DNA from: Kushneria pakistanensis | GTDB taxonomy: Bacteria > Pseudomonadota > Gammaproteobacteria > Pseudomonadales > Halomonadaceae | Length of the DNA stretch: 64,000 bases | Assembly (NCBI RefSeq): GCF_014652795.1 | Contig: NZ_BMZM01000001.1 | Coordinates: 186,001 to 250,000 of the forward strand | Reading direction: 5' to 3' | Shown here: positions 17,271 to 25,645 of the stretch, one piece after another | Position numbering within the stretch: position 1 is the first letter of the stretch | Layout of the letters: each line of letters begins with the position of its first letter | The notes under the pieces: model-generated | What the model was told of the DNA's origin: nothing | The model's database searches: none | What the model saw: only the letters and a program-made list of their open reading frames with translations | Program-made: the position numbers and the translations under genes

Positions 17271-19556
17271 TCAGAACGAGGCGGTCAGCGAGGAATAGAT
17301 GGCGCGACCCGGTTCGTTATAAGTCGCCGCACCTGAATCGCTGCTGTTGCCCTCGCGATAGAGGCGCTTGTCGAACAGGTTTCTGACGCCAAAGCTGCCG
17401 CGCAGATGGTCGGTGAAGGTGTAGCCCACGTTGAAGCCGACAATGCTGTAGGGCGAGAGGCTGTCATCGTTGATGCCGTTGCTCTCCTGAAAGCGTGATG
17501 TGGCGCGCGAAGGCGCTTCCTGCTTGCCGTAGGCCGTCCAGTAGAGCTGGGTATTGAGCCGCTCACTGATGGTCCAGTCCAGCGTGGAGTTGAGCGTGAA
17601 CTCCGGAATGATGGAGAGCGGGTCACCGGTCTCCTTGTCCTCGGATTCGATCATGTACGTCACGTTGTTGCTCCACAGCAGACGGTCCGTCAGCGGAATC
17701 TGCAGGTTGCCCTCAAGGCCCTGAACCACGGCGCGGTCGGCATTGCGCCACTGCAGCACATCCGTGCCGCCACCGGTCACGGCAACCGGATTGAGCCCGG
17801 AGACGATCTTGTCCTTGTAGTCGTTGCGAAAATACGTCAGCCCCGCGACCAGATCCCTGTCGCGATACTCGATGCCGATCTCCTTGTTGATGCTGGTTTC
17901 GGCGTCAAGATCCTCGTTGCCGACCAGATAGCAGGAGTTCTGCGAGCCGATCGGGCAGCCATTGCCCCGCGAGTAGAGCAGGTAGTTCGGGTTGGTCTGA
18001 TAGAGGTTGGGCGCCTTGAAGGCACGGGCCACGCCGGCCTTGAGGGTGACGTGATCGCTGAGCTCCTGGGAGGCGTTCAGGCTCGGGCTCCAGTTGCTGC
18101 CGGCCTCGCTGTGATGATCAAGGCGCAGTCCGGGCGTCACGATGGTGCCCGGGCGCAGTTCGATGTTGTCCTCGACATAGACGCCGCTGAGCTCGGCGCT
18201 GGTCCTGTCGCTGCCGCTGGGCGCAAAGCCTGCCAGACTGCCGGTCTCCCCGAAACTCTGGTTGGTGCCGCTGGGGTCCTCCAGTGTATCGCGATTCCAC
18301 TCGCCGCCGAAGGTGATGACCTGTTCGAATACGCGGCTGGTGTAGTAGTCCGCCTCGGCGCTCAAACGCCAGGAGTTGAGTTCATTGGTGGCGTAATCAT
18401 TACCGTCCTGGATCAGGCCTTCGGTGCGCCCGGCGGTCCCTTCATTGAGACGGGTATTGCGTGTGCGCTCGTACTGCGCCGTCAATCGGGTGTCCATGTC
18501 ATCCCACTCGCCGGTATGGGTCAGGGCGACATTCTGGCGATAGAGCCTATTGGTTTCGGCACCATCACGGGCCAGGTCCTGGGTGAATTCTCCGCCGTTA
18601 TTCAAAAGCGAATCGCCGGCATAGATATTGCCCTGGCGTGAATAGCCCATCTCGAGATCGAGCAGCTGCTGATCGGTGGCCTGCCAGGAGAGCACGGCGT
18701 TGATATCGCGGTTGCGAACCCCTTCGTTGCCGGCGGGTATGCTGTCGGCATTGTCGGCGATGGCACCTTCGTTGACGTCGAAATCGTCGGCGCCGGTCTT
18801 GTTGGCGCTACCGTAGAGGCGAAGGCTCACGTCTTCTGACAGGGGCCCGGCGAGGTTGAAGTTGCCGCGTTTGGTGGCGCCTTCCTCGCTGTTGGTGGGC
18901 GTGCTGGTAAAGGTGGTGACCGAGCCCATCCACTGCTCGGTGGCCCGTTTGGTAATAATGTTGATGACACCGCCGGCGGCACCCGAGCCGTAGCGCGCTG
19001 CTGCCGGGCCACGCAGTACCTCGATACGCTCGACCATCTCCGGCGGTACCCAGTTGGTATCGCCTCTCGAGTCACGCTCACCGCGCCAGCCGTAGCGCAC
19101 CGAGTTGCGCGAGCTGACCGGCTTGCCATCGATCAGAATCAGGGTGTTTTCCGGTCCCATGCCGCGAATGTCGATCTGGCGATTGTTGCCACGCTGGCCC
19201 GAGGCGCTGTTGCCGGTGAGATTGACTCCCGGCATGCGACGGATAATGTCGGAAAGATCATTGGTCGGCGGGCGCTTTTCAATGTCTTCACTGGTGATGG
19301 TCGACACCCCCGGGGCCTGCTTGAGTGTCTGCTCGGCGGTACCCAGCACCACCATTTCATCCATGTCGTTACCGGTCTCGCCAGCGACGACCGGGGCGGG
19401 TGCATCCGCCGTGACTGCCTCGCTTTCAAGCTGTTGACGTGTCTCAACGGTGGTGGATTGAGCCGCGGCAAAGACACTGCCTGCATAAGGCATGGAAGCA
19501 GAAAACGCCAGGACGACGGCGAAGGTAGCGGTATGACCGGAAGTTGAGCGTGGCAT
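17271..19556 (-). CDS. fepA: TonB-dependent ferric-enterobactin-type receptor
   Basis: A 761-residue outer-membrane receptor. After a signal peptide ending AGSVFA, a TonB box-like MDEMVVLGTAEQ leads into a plug domain with motifs closely matching FepA: APGVSTIT, RRMPGVNLTGNS, GQRGNNRQIDIRGMGPENTL and RYGSGAAGGVINIIT. The 22-strand barrel ends in ...SSLTASF with the C-terminal phenylalanine. It imports ferric enterobactin or related catecholates. The ATG at 19556 is chosen for the signal peptide; an upstream in-frame ATG at 19625 has no ribosome site. A Fur box at 19672-19690 indicates iron repression. No tonB, exbBD or ABC permease is in the window. Confidence 0.94.
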   Translation of the reverse strand: MPRSTSGHTATFAVVLAFSASMPYAGSVFAAAQSTTVETRQQLESEAVTADAPAPVVAGETGNDMDEMVVLGTAEQTLKQAPGVSTITSEDIEKRPPTNDLSDIIRRMPGVNLTGNSASGQRGNNRQIDIRGMGPENTLILIDGKPVSSRNSVRYGWRGERDSRGDTNWVPPEMVERIEVLRGPAAARYGSGAAGGVINIITKRATEQWMGSVTTFTSTPTNSEEGATKRGNFNLAGPLSEDVSLRLYGSANKTGADDFDVNEGAIADNADSIPAGNEGVRNRDINAVLSWQATDQQLLDLEMGYSRQGNIYAGDSLLNNGGEFTQDLARDGAETNRLYRQNVALTHTGEWDDMDTRLTAQYERTRNTRLNEGTAGRTEGLIQDGNDYATNELNSWRLSAEADYYTSRVFEQVITFGGEWNRDTLEDPSGTNQSFGETGSLAGFAPSGSDRTSAELSGVYVEDNIELRPGTIVTPGLRLDHHSEAGSNWSPSLNASQELSDHVTLKAGVARAFKAPNLYQTNPNYLLYSRGNGCPIGSQNSCYLVGNEDLDAETSINKEIGIEYRDRDLVAGLTYFRNDYKDKIVSGLNPVAVTGGGTDVLQWRNADRAVVQGLEGNLQIPLTDRLLWSNNVTYMIESEDKETGDPLSIIPEFTLNSTLDWTISERLNTQLYWTAYGKQEAPSRATSRFQESNGINDDSLSPYSIVGFNVGYTFTDHLRGSFGVRNLFDKRLYREGNSSDSGAATYNEPGRAIYSSLTASF

Positions 19557-19671
19557 TCCCTGGATGATTCCCTTGTGTATTGATCGGTGAGTCAGTCGAC
19601 TGCACCGATTTATTGTGTCAGGCATGACGATTATTGAAGTCTTTTGTCGATGCCATATTTTTGCAGGGGGT

Positions 19672-19690
19672 AATGTTAATCGTTCTCATT
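19672..19690. promoter_or_regulatory. Fur box, fepA/first YncE-like gene intergenic
   Basis: AATGTTAATCGTTCTCATT matches the 19-bp Fur consensus at 16 of 19 positions by direct comparison. It lies between the divergent receptor gene and the first beta-propeller gene and could repress both when iron is plentiful. Confidence 0.82.
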
Positions 19691-19798
19691 TTTAAGTAAA
19701 GTGCCGTCGCGCGAGGTTAAAAAAGACTTAATGCCTGCAGCAGCAGTCAGTACCCCGGGTGCGGGCTGTTTCAACATGTGGCATGAACAGGGGGAAAC

Positions 19799-20899
19799 AT
19801 GGCGAGAAGTAACCCAGGGGCATCACACTGGAGCAGCAGGCTAACAGCAGCCGTGGCTGCAGTCATTGCCATGAGTGTGATTGTCTCGACCGGCGTCGTG
19901 GCAAAGCCGACACCACCCGAGATCAGCAAAAGCGTCAAACTCGATCACGGCCTTTATGAGGCTGTTTATAGTCCGGATCAGCAGCAGTTGCTGGTGGCCG
20001 GGGGTGGCTCGCGGGGCGATGAGGATGGCGGACGAATCTTTCGTCTGAATCCGAAAACGCTGGAAACGCTCGACACGATTCATACGCCGCGTCAGGTATT
20101 CGGCCTCGCCGTTGATCCACAGCAGCATCGTCTTTATGCCACCGGCAGCCGGGATGGCTCGCTGACCATCCTTGATGATCGCAGTGGTGAGGTGCTGGCA
20201 ACGCTGGTACTGGCGGATGTGAGCCAGCCGGTGCCGGAAGGGGAGCAAAAGCATGCCGAGCCTCGCCATGTCGTGATCGATCAGAATAATGAGCGTGCCT
20301 ATATCACGGGCGTGGCCAACGACGGCAGGGTCTGGGTGGTCAACACGACAACGCTTGAGCAGGAACCCACCATCGAGCATATCGGCAAGCGTCCCACCGG
20401 TCTGGTGCTTGATGAAGCGCGTCACCGGCTTTATGTGACACTGATGGGCGAGAACGCCATTGCGGTGATCGATCTCGACAAGGGAGCGCTGATGGACAAA
20501 TGGCCCACGACCCTTGACGCGCCGATCGATATCGACATGGATCACAAGCGCCAGCGGCTGCTGGTGACCAGCCCGAAGGCAGGGGCACTTGAGGTGATGG
20601 ATGCCGAAAACGGCAGTGTTCTGGATAGTTACCCGGCCGGTGATGGTGCGCTGAGCGTGAAACTTGATCCGGGCAACGATCATGTCTATATCGCCAACCG
20701 CAATGCCGGTACGGTCACGATACTTGATGGCGAGGGCTATCGGGAGATCGTGACGCTTTCCACCGGCACGCATCCCAATACGGTCACCATTGATCCGGCA
20801 ACGCATCACGCCTTCGTGACCAACAAGGCAGCACGTCAGGGCAAGCAGGATGACCCCGACGATGATCAGGGCAATACGGTCACGCTGATCACACCCTGA
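19799..20899 (+). CDS. YncE-like secreted beta-propeller, copy 1
   Basis: A 366-residue protein with a signal peptide (hydrophobic to about residue 35) followed by seven-bladed propeller repeats of the YVTN/YncE type (for example RPTGLVLDEARHRLYVTLMG, and later HPNTVTIDPATHHAFVTN). E. coli YncE is a periplasmic, Fur-repressed propeller of uncertain role. Here the gene is divergent from a FepA-type receptor and has a Fur box 109 bases before its ATG. AGGGGG gives a strong ribosome site. It may bind a cofactor or siderophore or protect an envelope protein; its function is not known. Confidence 0.82.
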   Translation: MARSNPGASHWSSRLTAAVAAVIAMSVIVSTGVVAKPTPPEISKSVKLDHGLYEAVYSPDQQQLLVAGGGSRGDEDGGRIFRLNPKTLETLDTIHTPRQVFGLAVDPQQHRLYATGSRDGSLTILDDRSGEVLATLVLADVSQPVPEGEQKHAEPRHVVIDQNNERAYITGVANDGRVWVVNTTTLEQEPTIEHIGKRPTGLVLDEARHRLYVTLMGENAIAVIDLDKGALMDKWPTTLDAPIDIDMDHKRQRLLVTSPKAGALEVMDAENGSVLDSYPAGDGALSVKLDPGNDHVYIANRNAGTVTILDGEGYREIVTLSTGTHPNTVTIDPATHHAFVTNKAARQGKQDDPDDDQGNTVTLITP

Positions 20900-20927
20900 A
20901 CGGTGGTGATGGCAATGCAGGGTTTTA

Positions 20928-20946
20928 ACTGATAATCATTTACATT
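20928..20946. promoter_or_regulatory. Fur box upstream of second YncE-like gene
   Basis: ACTGATAATCATTTACATT matches the 19-bp Fur consensus at 16 of 19 positions and contains the uninterrupted core GATAATCATT. It lies 67 bases before the ATG of the second propeller gene, so that gene has its own iron-responsive promoter. Confidence 0.85.
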
Positions 20947-21012
20947 CATGTGGCGGGCTGTCACGCCTTGTGACATCCTGACCCACTGAACATTTATTGC
21001 AGGGGATTATTC

Positions 21013-22149
21013 ATGCCGGGTATGCCAAAGACCGCTTCACGTTCGGTTCGCCTGCTACAGGGCGCGCTTGTTGCACTGGGACTTGTGACCCTGTCAGCCC
21101 CCTGGGCGGTGGCCGGTGAGCAGCCGACCCAACAGGCAGCAGGAGCTGCGCAGCAGGACGCTTCCGAGCATATTGTGGCGCAAAAGGACGTTGCCAAGGG
21201 CCTTTACGAACTGGTGTTCAGCCCGTCGCAGCAGGCGATTTATGTGGCAGCCACCGACGGCTTTGGCAAGGGTGAAAGTGATAATCAGGGCGGTAGCATC
21301 TATCGACTGAATTCACAGACGCTGGAAGTCGAAGATGCCATTGCACTGGATCAAAAGCCCTTCGGACTGGCGCTGAACGAGAAAACACAGACCCTGTTTG
21401 TGGGCCATACGCTGGATCAGAGCGTAACCGCCATTAACCTGGACGACAACAGCACTCGACATCTGGCGCTGGCCACCGAGGAAGAAAAGGCCCAGGCGAA
21501 AAAGGACGATGTCTTCGGTCCCAATCCGCGTCAGCTCAGCGTTGATGAACAGAGCAATACGCTTTACATGACCGGTGTAGGTGACAAGAGCGTGCTGTGG
21601 GTCATTGATGGTGACAACCTCACTTTGACCGATACCATCGAAGGCTTTGGCACCTGGGCGACCGGCCTTGCCGTGGACCACGATGGCAAGCGGATCTATG
21701 TCTCCACCATGAAGGACAACGCCGTGCGCGTGGTCGACATGGACAGCCACAGGATTGTCGAACAATGGCCTACCGGCGGTGAAGGCCCGCTGAATCTGGC
21801 GCTGGACGCTGAAAGGCATCAGCTGTATGTCACCAATGCCGGCAGCGGCAATGTGACGGTGCTGGATACGCAAAGCGGCAAGCTCAAGGATACGCTTGAA
21901 AGTGGTGAAGGGGCGCTGGCCCTGATGCTGGAAGGTGATCGCCTGTACGTCACCAACCGCAAGGCACAGACGGTGACCATTTATGACCGCGACAGCCACA
22001 AGCTGCTGGATACGGTTCAGACACCGCTGATGCCCAATAGCCTGATGGCCATCTCCGATGCCTCGGGTGTCTATGTGTCGCTCAAGCAGGCACTGGATGA
22101 CAAGCATCAGACCGACAAGCTCGACCGCGTCATCCATATCAAGCCCTGA
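21013..22149 (+). CDS. YncE-like secreted beta-propeller, copy 2
   Basis: A 378-residue paralogue of the preceding gene with a signal peptide ending PWAVAG and the same propeller-repeat pattern (for example WATGLAVDHDGKRIYVST and LNLALDAERHQLYVTNAG). It differs by a Gln/Ala-rich segment after the signal and a lysine- and acid-rich insertion (ATEEEKAQAKKDD). It has its own Fur box and a strong terminator. Two paralogous propellers with separate Fur sites suggest related roles at different times or for different ligands. The function is unknown. Confidence 0.82.
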   Translation: MPGMPKTASRSVRLLQGALVALGLVTLSAPWAVAGEQPTQQAAGAAQQDASEHIVAQKDVAKGLYELVFSPSQQAIYVAATDGFGKGESDNQGGSIYRLNSQTLEVEDAIALDQKPFGLALNEKTQTLFVGHTLDQSVTAINLDDNSTRHLALATEEEKAQAKKDDVFGPNPRQLSVDEQSNTLYMTGVGDKSVLWVIDGDNLTLTDTIEGFGTWATGLAVDHDGKRIYVSTMKDNAVRVVDMDSHRIVEQWPTGGEGPLNLALDAERHQLYVTNAGSGNVTVLDTQSGKLKDTLESGEGALALMLEGDRLYVTNRKAQTVTIYDRDSHKLLDTVQTPLMPNSLMAISDASGVYVSLKQALDDKHQTDKLDRVIHIKP

Positions 22150-22182
22150 TGCCATCAACATCAACTGATATGGCACATGTTG

Positions 22183-22216
22183 AAACGGCCTCCTGAACAG
22201 GAGGCCGTTTTTTTTT
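22183..22216 (+). terminator. Rho-independent terminator of second YncE-like gene
   Basis: A 13-bp stem (22183-22195 with 22198-22210), in practice with a slightly wider loop, runs into nine T residues (22208-22216). Confidence 0.92.
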
Positions 22217-22282
22217 CAGACCATCTTCAAAACGCTCACGATTTGATCCGGCACAACATGCGCCGTGCCGCCCTGAGACGGC

Positions 22283-22705
22283 TCAGGAGTCGGTTTCCTT
22301 GCCGGTATCGTTGCTCGCACTGCTGTCAACGCTCGAACCGCGCTCGGCGCTCGCACCGCTATCGGCATTATTGTTGCTAACGGCATTGGTGTCGTTATCG
22401 CCGTTCGTGTCGTTATCAGCGTTGTCGGCGTTTGTGCCCGTGTCGGTGTCCCTGTCATCACCGATGTCGGTCGCGCCTTCGGCATTGGCGGTTCGGGATG
22501 GGCCGAAGTCGTCGGTGTGCTGCTGATTCTCGCCCCCATCGTTGTAGCCGTCCGGCTGTTTGCCCTGACCGGGATTGATGGCGTTGGGCGAGACGTTGCC
22601 CTGCGTTTGACTCTGCTGCTGCTGGACATTGCTGCTGGTATCCACCGCCAGGGCTGGCGTGGCTGCCAGTGCCAGAACGAAAGGTGCCATCCATGTTGCT
22701 TTCAT
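22283..22705 (-). CDS. Small acidic low-complexity secreted protein, copy 1
   Basis: A 140-residue protein of unknown function. It has a clean signal peptide (MKATWMAPFVLALAATPALA) and then a mature part made almost only of Asp, Asn, Thr, Ser, Gly and Gln. A Gln-rich start is followed by repeated DN/DT/NA units. The predicted charge is strongly negative and no fold is expected. A good AGGAG ribosome site lies seven bases before the ATG. Its signal peptide is nearly identical to that of the gene 264 bases upstream, so the two are recent paralogues whose mature parts have diverged. Confidence 0.72.
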   Translation of the reverse strand: MKATWMAPFVLALAATPALAVDTSSNVQQQQSQTQGNVSPNAINPGQGKQPDGYNDGGENQQHTDDFGPSRTANAEGATDIGDDRDTDTGTNADNADNDTNGDNDTNAVSNNNADSGASAERGSSVDSSASNDTGKETDS

Positions 22706-22910
22706 GCGGTTTCTCCTGTGTCAGGATTGCCTTCCAGCACGTTCATGACGCACTGAACAAGGCCCTGAGATATAGCGACATCGAGTACAGTTTGGCCTGC
22801 ACCTGAAAGACACAATATAGATTACGGGCAGGGGAATGCCTGAGTAGACAGAGAAATCTTCTGGATAAAACAGGTTGCGGATAAGGAAGGGAGCAGGCAG
22901 GGCAGGTGAC

Positions 22911-22951
22911 AAAAACACCAGGGGCGCAACATCTGGTGTTGCGCCCCTGGT
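22911..22951 (-). terminator. Rho-independent terminator of small acidic protein, copy 2
   Basis: A perfect 15-bp stem (22917-22931 with 22937-22951) with a 5-base loop is followed on the minus strand by five T residues (22911-22915). It lies just after the stop of the 97-residue gene and shows that the two paralogues are transcribed separately. Confidence 0.9.
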
Positions 22952-22969
22952 CAGTCAGACATCGGCCGA

Positions 22970-23263
22970 TCAGGAATCCGTATCGGTGTCCGTGTCGGTA
23001 TCCAGATCCATGTCACCGTTATCGGTGTCAGTATCGGTGTCCAGATTGCTGCCTGTGCCACCGGTCTGGCGTGTCATCTGACCGCCATTGTCGGCATCGG
23101 CATTGCCCATGCCGGAATCCATGCTGCCAGAGGTAGTGCCCTGCTGCATTTGACCCTGCTGAGCGCCGTCCTGTACCTGACCGTTGTCGGTATCCGTGTC
23201 ATCAGCCAGCGCGGGTGTTGCGGCCAGTGCCAGTACGAAGGGTGCAATCCATGTCGCTTTCAT
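22970..23263 (-). CDS. Small acidic low-complexity secreted protein, copy 2
   Basis: A 97-residue relative of the preceding gene. The signal peptide differs from its paralogue at one residue (I for M at position 6), after which come Gln/Gly/Met-rich stretches (GAQQGQMQQG, SMDSGMGNAD) and a terminal Asp-Thr repeat (LDTDTDTDNG, then DTDTDTDTDS). The ribosome site (AGGAG) and a strong terminator make expression likely. It is disordered and acidic after export. It may bind cations or water, or act as a matrix component, but this is speculation from composition only. Confidence 0.75.
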   Translation of the reverse strand: MKATWIAPFVLALAATPALADDTDTDNGQVQDGAQQGQMQQGTTSGSMDSGMGNADADNGGQMTRQTGGTGSNLDTDTDTDNGDMDLDTDTDTDTDS

Positions 23264-23542
23264 GATGTTTCTCCTGTCCTTGGGATAAAACTCAACAGGC
23301 CCTGTCGCCTGCTGATCAAAAGCCTGGCTGCCGTGATCCGGCAGCGCAAACGATGACCTCCCCGAAATTATTTATCCATATCAATCCTTGAGGACAAATT
23401 ACTGAAAACAGGGGAAAATTTTTTCTTAATATTTGCTGAAAAAGAGGGCGCTGTCGTGCCGACGTTGATGCCGGCATAAACTGCGACGGCAATGGGTGCG
23501 TGTTATAACGGAGACTTTGCGACATAGACGAGGTTTTCCGCC

Positions 23543-23914
23543 ATGGCTGAGGCGACATCCTGCCCGACAACAAAACTGCGACTGGTGTTTGATGGCGGTC
23601 TGGTACTGGGGCCGGGCAAGATTGATCTGCTGGAAGCCATCAGGGAAACAGGCTCCATTTCGGCCGCGGCCAGACGTACCAACATCAGCTATCGCAAGAC
23701 GCGTCATCTGATTGATGCGCTCAATACAGCCTTTGGCCAGCCACTGGTCCTCTCCAGCAAGGGCGGCGCTGCTCATGGCGGTGCCCGGCTGACGCCGCTG
23801 GGGCTTGATATCGTCGCGCGCTATCGACGCGTCGAACGACAGACCCGGGACGCGGTGGCGACGCATTTCGGCGATTTGATGAACACGCTGCCGCCATCCG
23901 ACGACGCCACCTGA
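23543..23914 (+). CDS. modE: ModE-type molybdate regulator, DNA-binding domain only
   Basis: A 123-residue protein matching the N-terminal winged-helix half of ModE (GPGKIDLLEAIRETGSISAAA, ISYRKTRHLIDALN). The C-terminal tandem Mop/TOBE domains that bind molybdate in E. coli ModE (262 residues) are missing, yet the frame ends cleanly with TGA. Such single-domain ModE proteins are known in other proteobacteria. How it senses molybdate is unclear. It precedes modABC in the same direction after a gap of 171 bases, where a perfect inverted repeat may be its operator. A GAGGT ribosome site lies eight bases before the ATG. Confidence 0.85.
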   Translation: MAEATSCPTTKLRLVFDGGLVLGPGKIDLLEAIRETGSISAAARRTNISYRKTRHLIDALNTAFGQPLVLSSKGGAAHGGARLTPLGLDIVARYRRVERQTRDAVATHFGDLMNTLPPSDDAT

Positions 23915-23994
23915 CGCAGTATTGCCAGGCCAACACGCTCTGATAACAGCCGGTTGAAGCTGTGTTGTTACGAGGGTATTTGAGCCGGGATCTT

Positions 23995-24018
23995 CGATGT
24001 GCAAATATAAGCACATCG
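23995..24018. promoter_or_regulatory. Inverted repeat, candidate ModE operator
   Basis: CGATGTGC (23995-24002) and GCACATCG (24011-24018) form a perfect 8-bp inverted repeat around an AT-only centre, AAATATAA. It lies 68 bases before the modA ATG. The arms are not the classic E. coli ModE half-site (CGNTATAT), so the assignment rests on position and symmetry. Confidence 0.5.
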
Positions 24019-24085
24019 ATTGGCGCTGTTCGTGGCGCCTCTACATTGATTGCATCCATTCCCTCTTCAAGGAAGACGATTTTCC

Positions 24086-24865
24086 ATGCTCAGGCCTTTC
24101 GTTACCCTCACGGCTGCCGGTCTTTTGTTCTGCAATACAGCCAGTGCAACAGAGCGCATTGATGTTCAGGCTGCCGCTTCTCTCACCGATGTCATGAATA
24201 CCCTGATCGAGCAATACGAACAGCACCACGATGTGGACATCGTGCCGGTATATGCTTCCTCCTCGACACTGGCGCGGCAAATTGCCCAGGGAGCGCCGGC
24301 GGATATCTATCTTTCTGCCAACGAGAAGTGGATGAACTGGCTGGAGGACCATGGCGAGCCGGTCCACGATCGACGCGATCTGCTCAATAATCGTCTGGCG
24401 CTGATCACGGCAGACGGCAGCGATATCGAAGATTTTACGCCGGACAGCGACCATCCGCTGTCGCAGTATCTCAAGGATGGCGAGCGTATTGCCGTGGGGG
24501 ATCCGGCGCACGTACCGGCCGGTATCTATACCCGGCAGGCGCTTGAACACCAGGGGCAGTGGCAGGCGCTGGAGCCACGTCTGGCCCGTGCCAGCGACGT
24601 TCGTGGCGCGCTGGCGCTGGTCGAGCGCGGCGAGACGCCGCTGGGTGTGGTCTATGCCACCGATGCCATGGCGGGCAATCATGTGCATCAACTGGGGCTT
24701 TTCCCATCGGACAGCCATGACCCCATCACCTATCCGGCAGCGCTGCTGGGCAAGGACCCGAGCCCGCAGGCGCAGGCGTTTTTGCAATGGCTGGAAAGCG
24801 ATGACGCGGCCAGTGCCTTTAAGCAGTACGGTTTCGAGGTTAACGGATCGGATGATGCGAACTGA
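24086..24865 (+). CDS. modA: Molybdate ABC transporter, periplasmic binding protein
   Basis: A 259-residue binding protein that captures molybdate or tungstate. After a signal peptide ending ASATE, the family motifs are clear: VQAAASLTDVMNTL, YASSSTLARQI and GAPADIYLSANEKWM at the anion site, then GDPAHVPAGIYTRQAL and VVYATDAM. The ATG at 24086 starts the signal peptide cleanly; an in-frame ATG at 24050 adds 12 residues without support. It heads modABC. Confidence 0.95.
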   Translation: MLRPFVTLTAAGLLFCNTASATERIDVQAAASLTDVMNTLIEQYEQHHDVDIVPVYASSSTLARQIAQGAPADIYLSANEKWMNWLEDHGEPVHDRRDLLNNRLALITADGSDIEDFTPDSDHPLSQYLKDGERIAVGDPAHVPAGIYTRQALEHQGQWQALEPRLARASDVRGALALVERGETPLGVVYATDAMAGNHVHQLGLFPSDSHDPITYPAALLGKDPSPQAQAFLQWLESDDAASAFKQYGFEVNGSDDAN

Positions 24866-24901
24866 TCAATCCCCGGACCGCGCCAGCGTGAGGATGTCGC
24901 T

Positions 24902-25606
24902 GTGCTGACACCGCTTGAAATCGAGGCGCTGCGGATCAGTCTGCAGGTCTCCGGCACGGCACTTTTGATTATTCTGGTGCCGGGCATTGCCATGGCGTGG
25001 CTGCTGGCCCGCCATGAATTTTTCGGCAAGTCGTTGCTTGATGGTCTTGTGCATCTGCCGCTGGTATTGCCCCCGGTGGTAGTGGGCTATCTATTGCTGG
25101 TGGTGATGGGGCGTCGCGGCATCGTGGGCGGCTGGCTGTATGAGCACCTGGGCCTGTCGCTGCCCTTTACCTGGCAGGGGGCAGCGCTGGCGGGTGGCGT
25201 CATGGCCTTTCCGCTGCTGGTGCGCGCCGTCAGGCTGTCGCTTGAAGCGGTGGACCCGCGGCTCGAGGCCGCCGCGCGGACGCTGGGCGCTTCACGGCTG
25301 CGGGTCTTTTTTACCATTACCCTGCCGCTGGCCGTGCCGGGACTGGTGACGGGTGCCGTGCTGGCCTTTGCCCGAGCGCTTTCCGAGTTTGGCGCCACCA
25401 TTACCTTTGCCTCCAACATTCCCGGCGAGACGCGCACGCTGCCGCTGGCGCTGTATTCATTGATTCAGACACCGGGCATGGAAGATGCCGCGGCGCGACT
25501 TTGTGTGGTCTCGATCGTGGTCGCCATGGCCTCGCTGGTCGCTTCCGAATGGCTGGCACGACGGACCCGACGGCGCATGGCCGGTCGGGACCGGGGGGAA
25601 TCATGA
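24902..25606 (+). CDS. modB: Molybdate ABC transporter, permease
   Basis: A 234-residue inner-membrane permease with about five helices. The EAA loop that contacts ModC is present (EAAARTLGASRLRVFFTITL). Other family marks are LPLVLPPVVVGYLLL and FARALSEFGATITFASN. The start is GTG at 24902, preceded by GAGGAT; the previous gene ends 36 bases upstream. The basic C-terminal tail (RRTRRRMAGR) lies in the cytoplasm. Confidence 0.95.
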   Translation: MLTPLEIEALRISLQVSGTALLIILVPGIAMAWLLARHEFFGKSLLDGLVHLPLVLPPVVVGYLLLVVMGRRGIVGGWLYEHLGLSLPFTWQGAALAGGVMAFPLLVRAVRLSLEAVDPRLEAAARTLGASRLRVFFTITLPLAVPGLVTGAVLAFARALSEFGATITFASNIPGETRTLPLALYSLIQTPGMEDAAARLCVVSIVVAMASLVASEWLARRTRRRMAGRDRGES

Positions 25607-25645
25607 TGACCCTGATACCGTCACCGATACTGCGGAGAGGCCAAC

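Noticed and set aside
22458-23081. Plus-strand ORFs opposite the acidic secreted proteins, and a possible repeat array
   Set aside because: They are made of complementary codons of the Asp/Thr repeats (Val, Ser, Pro, Leu runs). The repeats are coding low complexity, not CRISPR or tandem satellite DNA.
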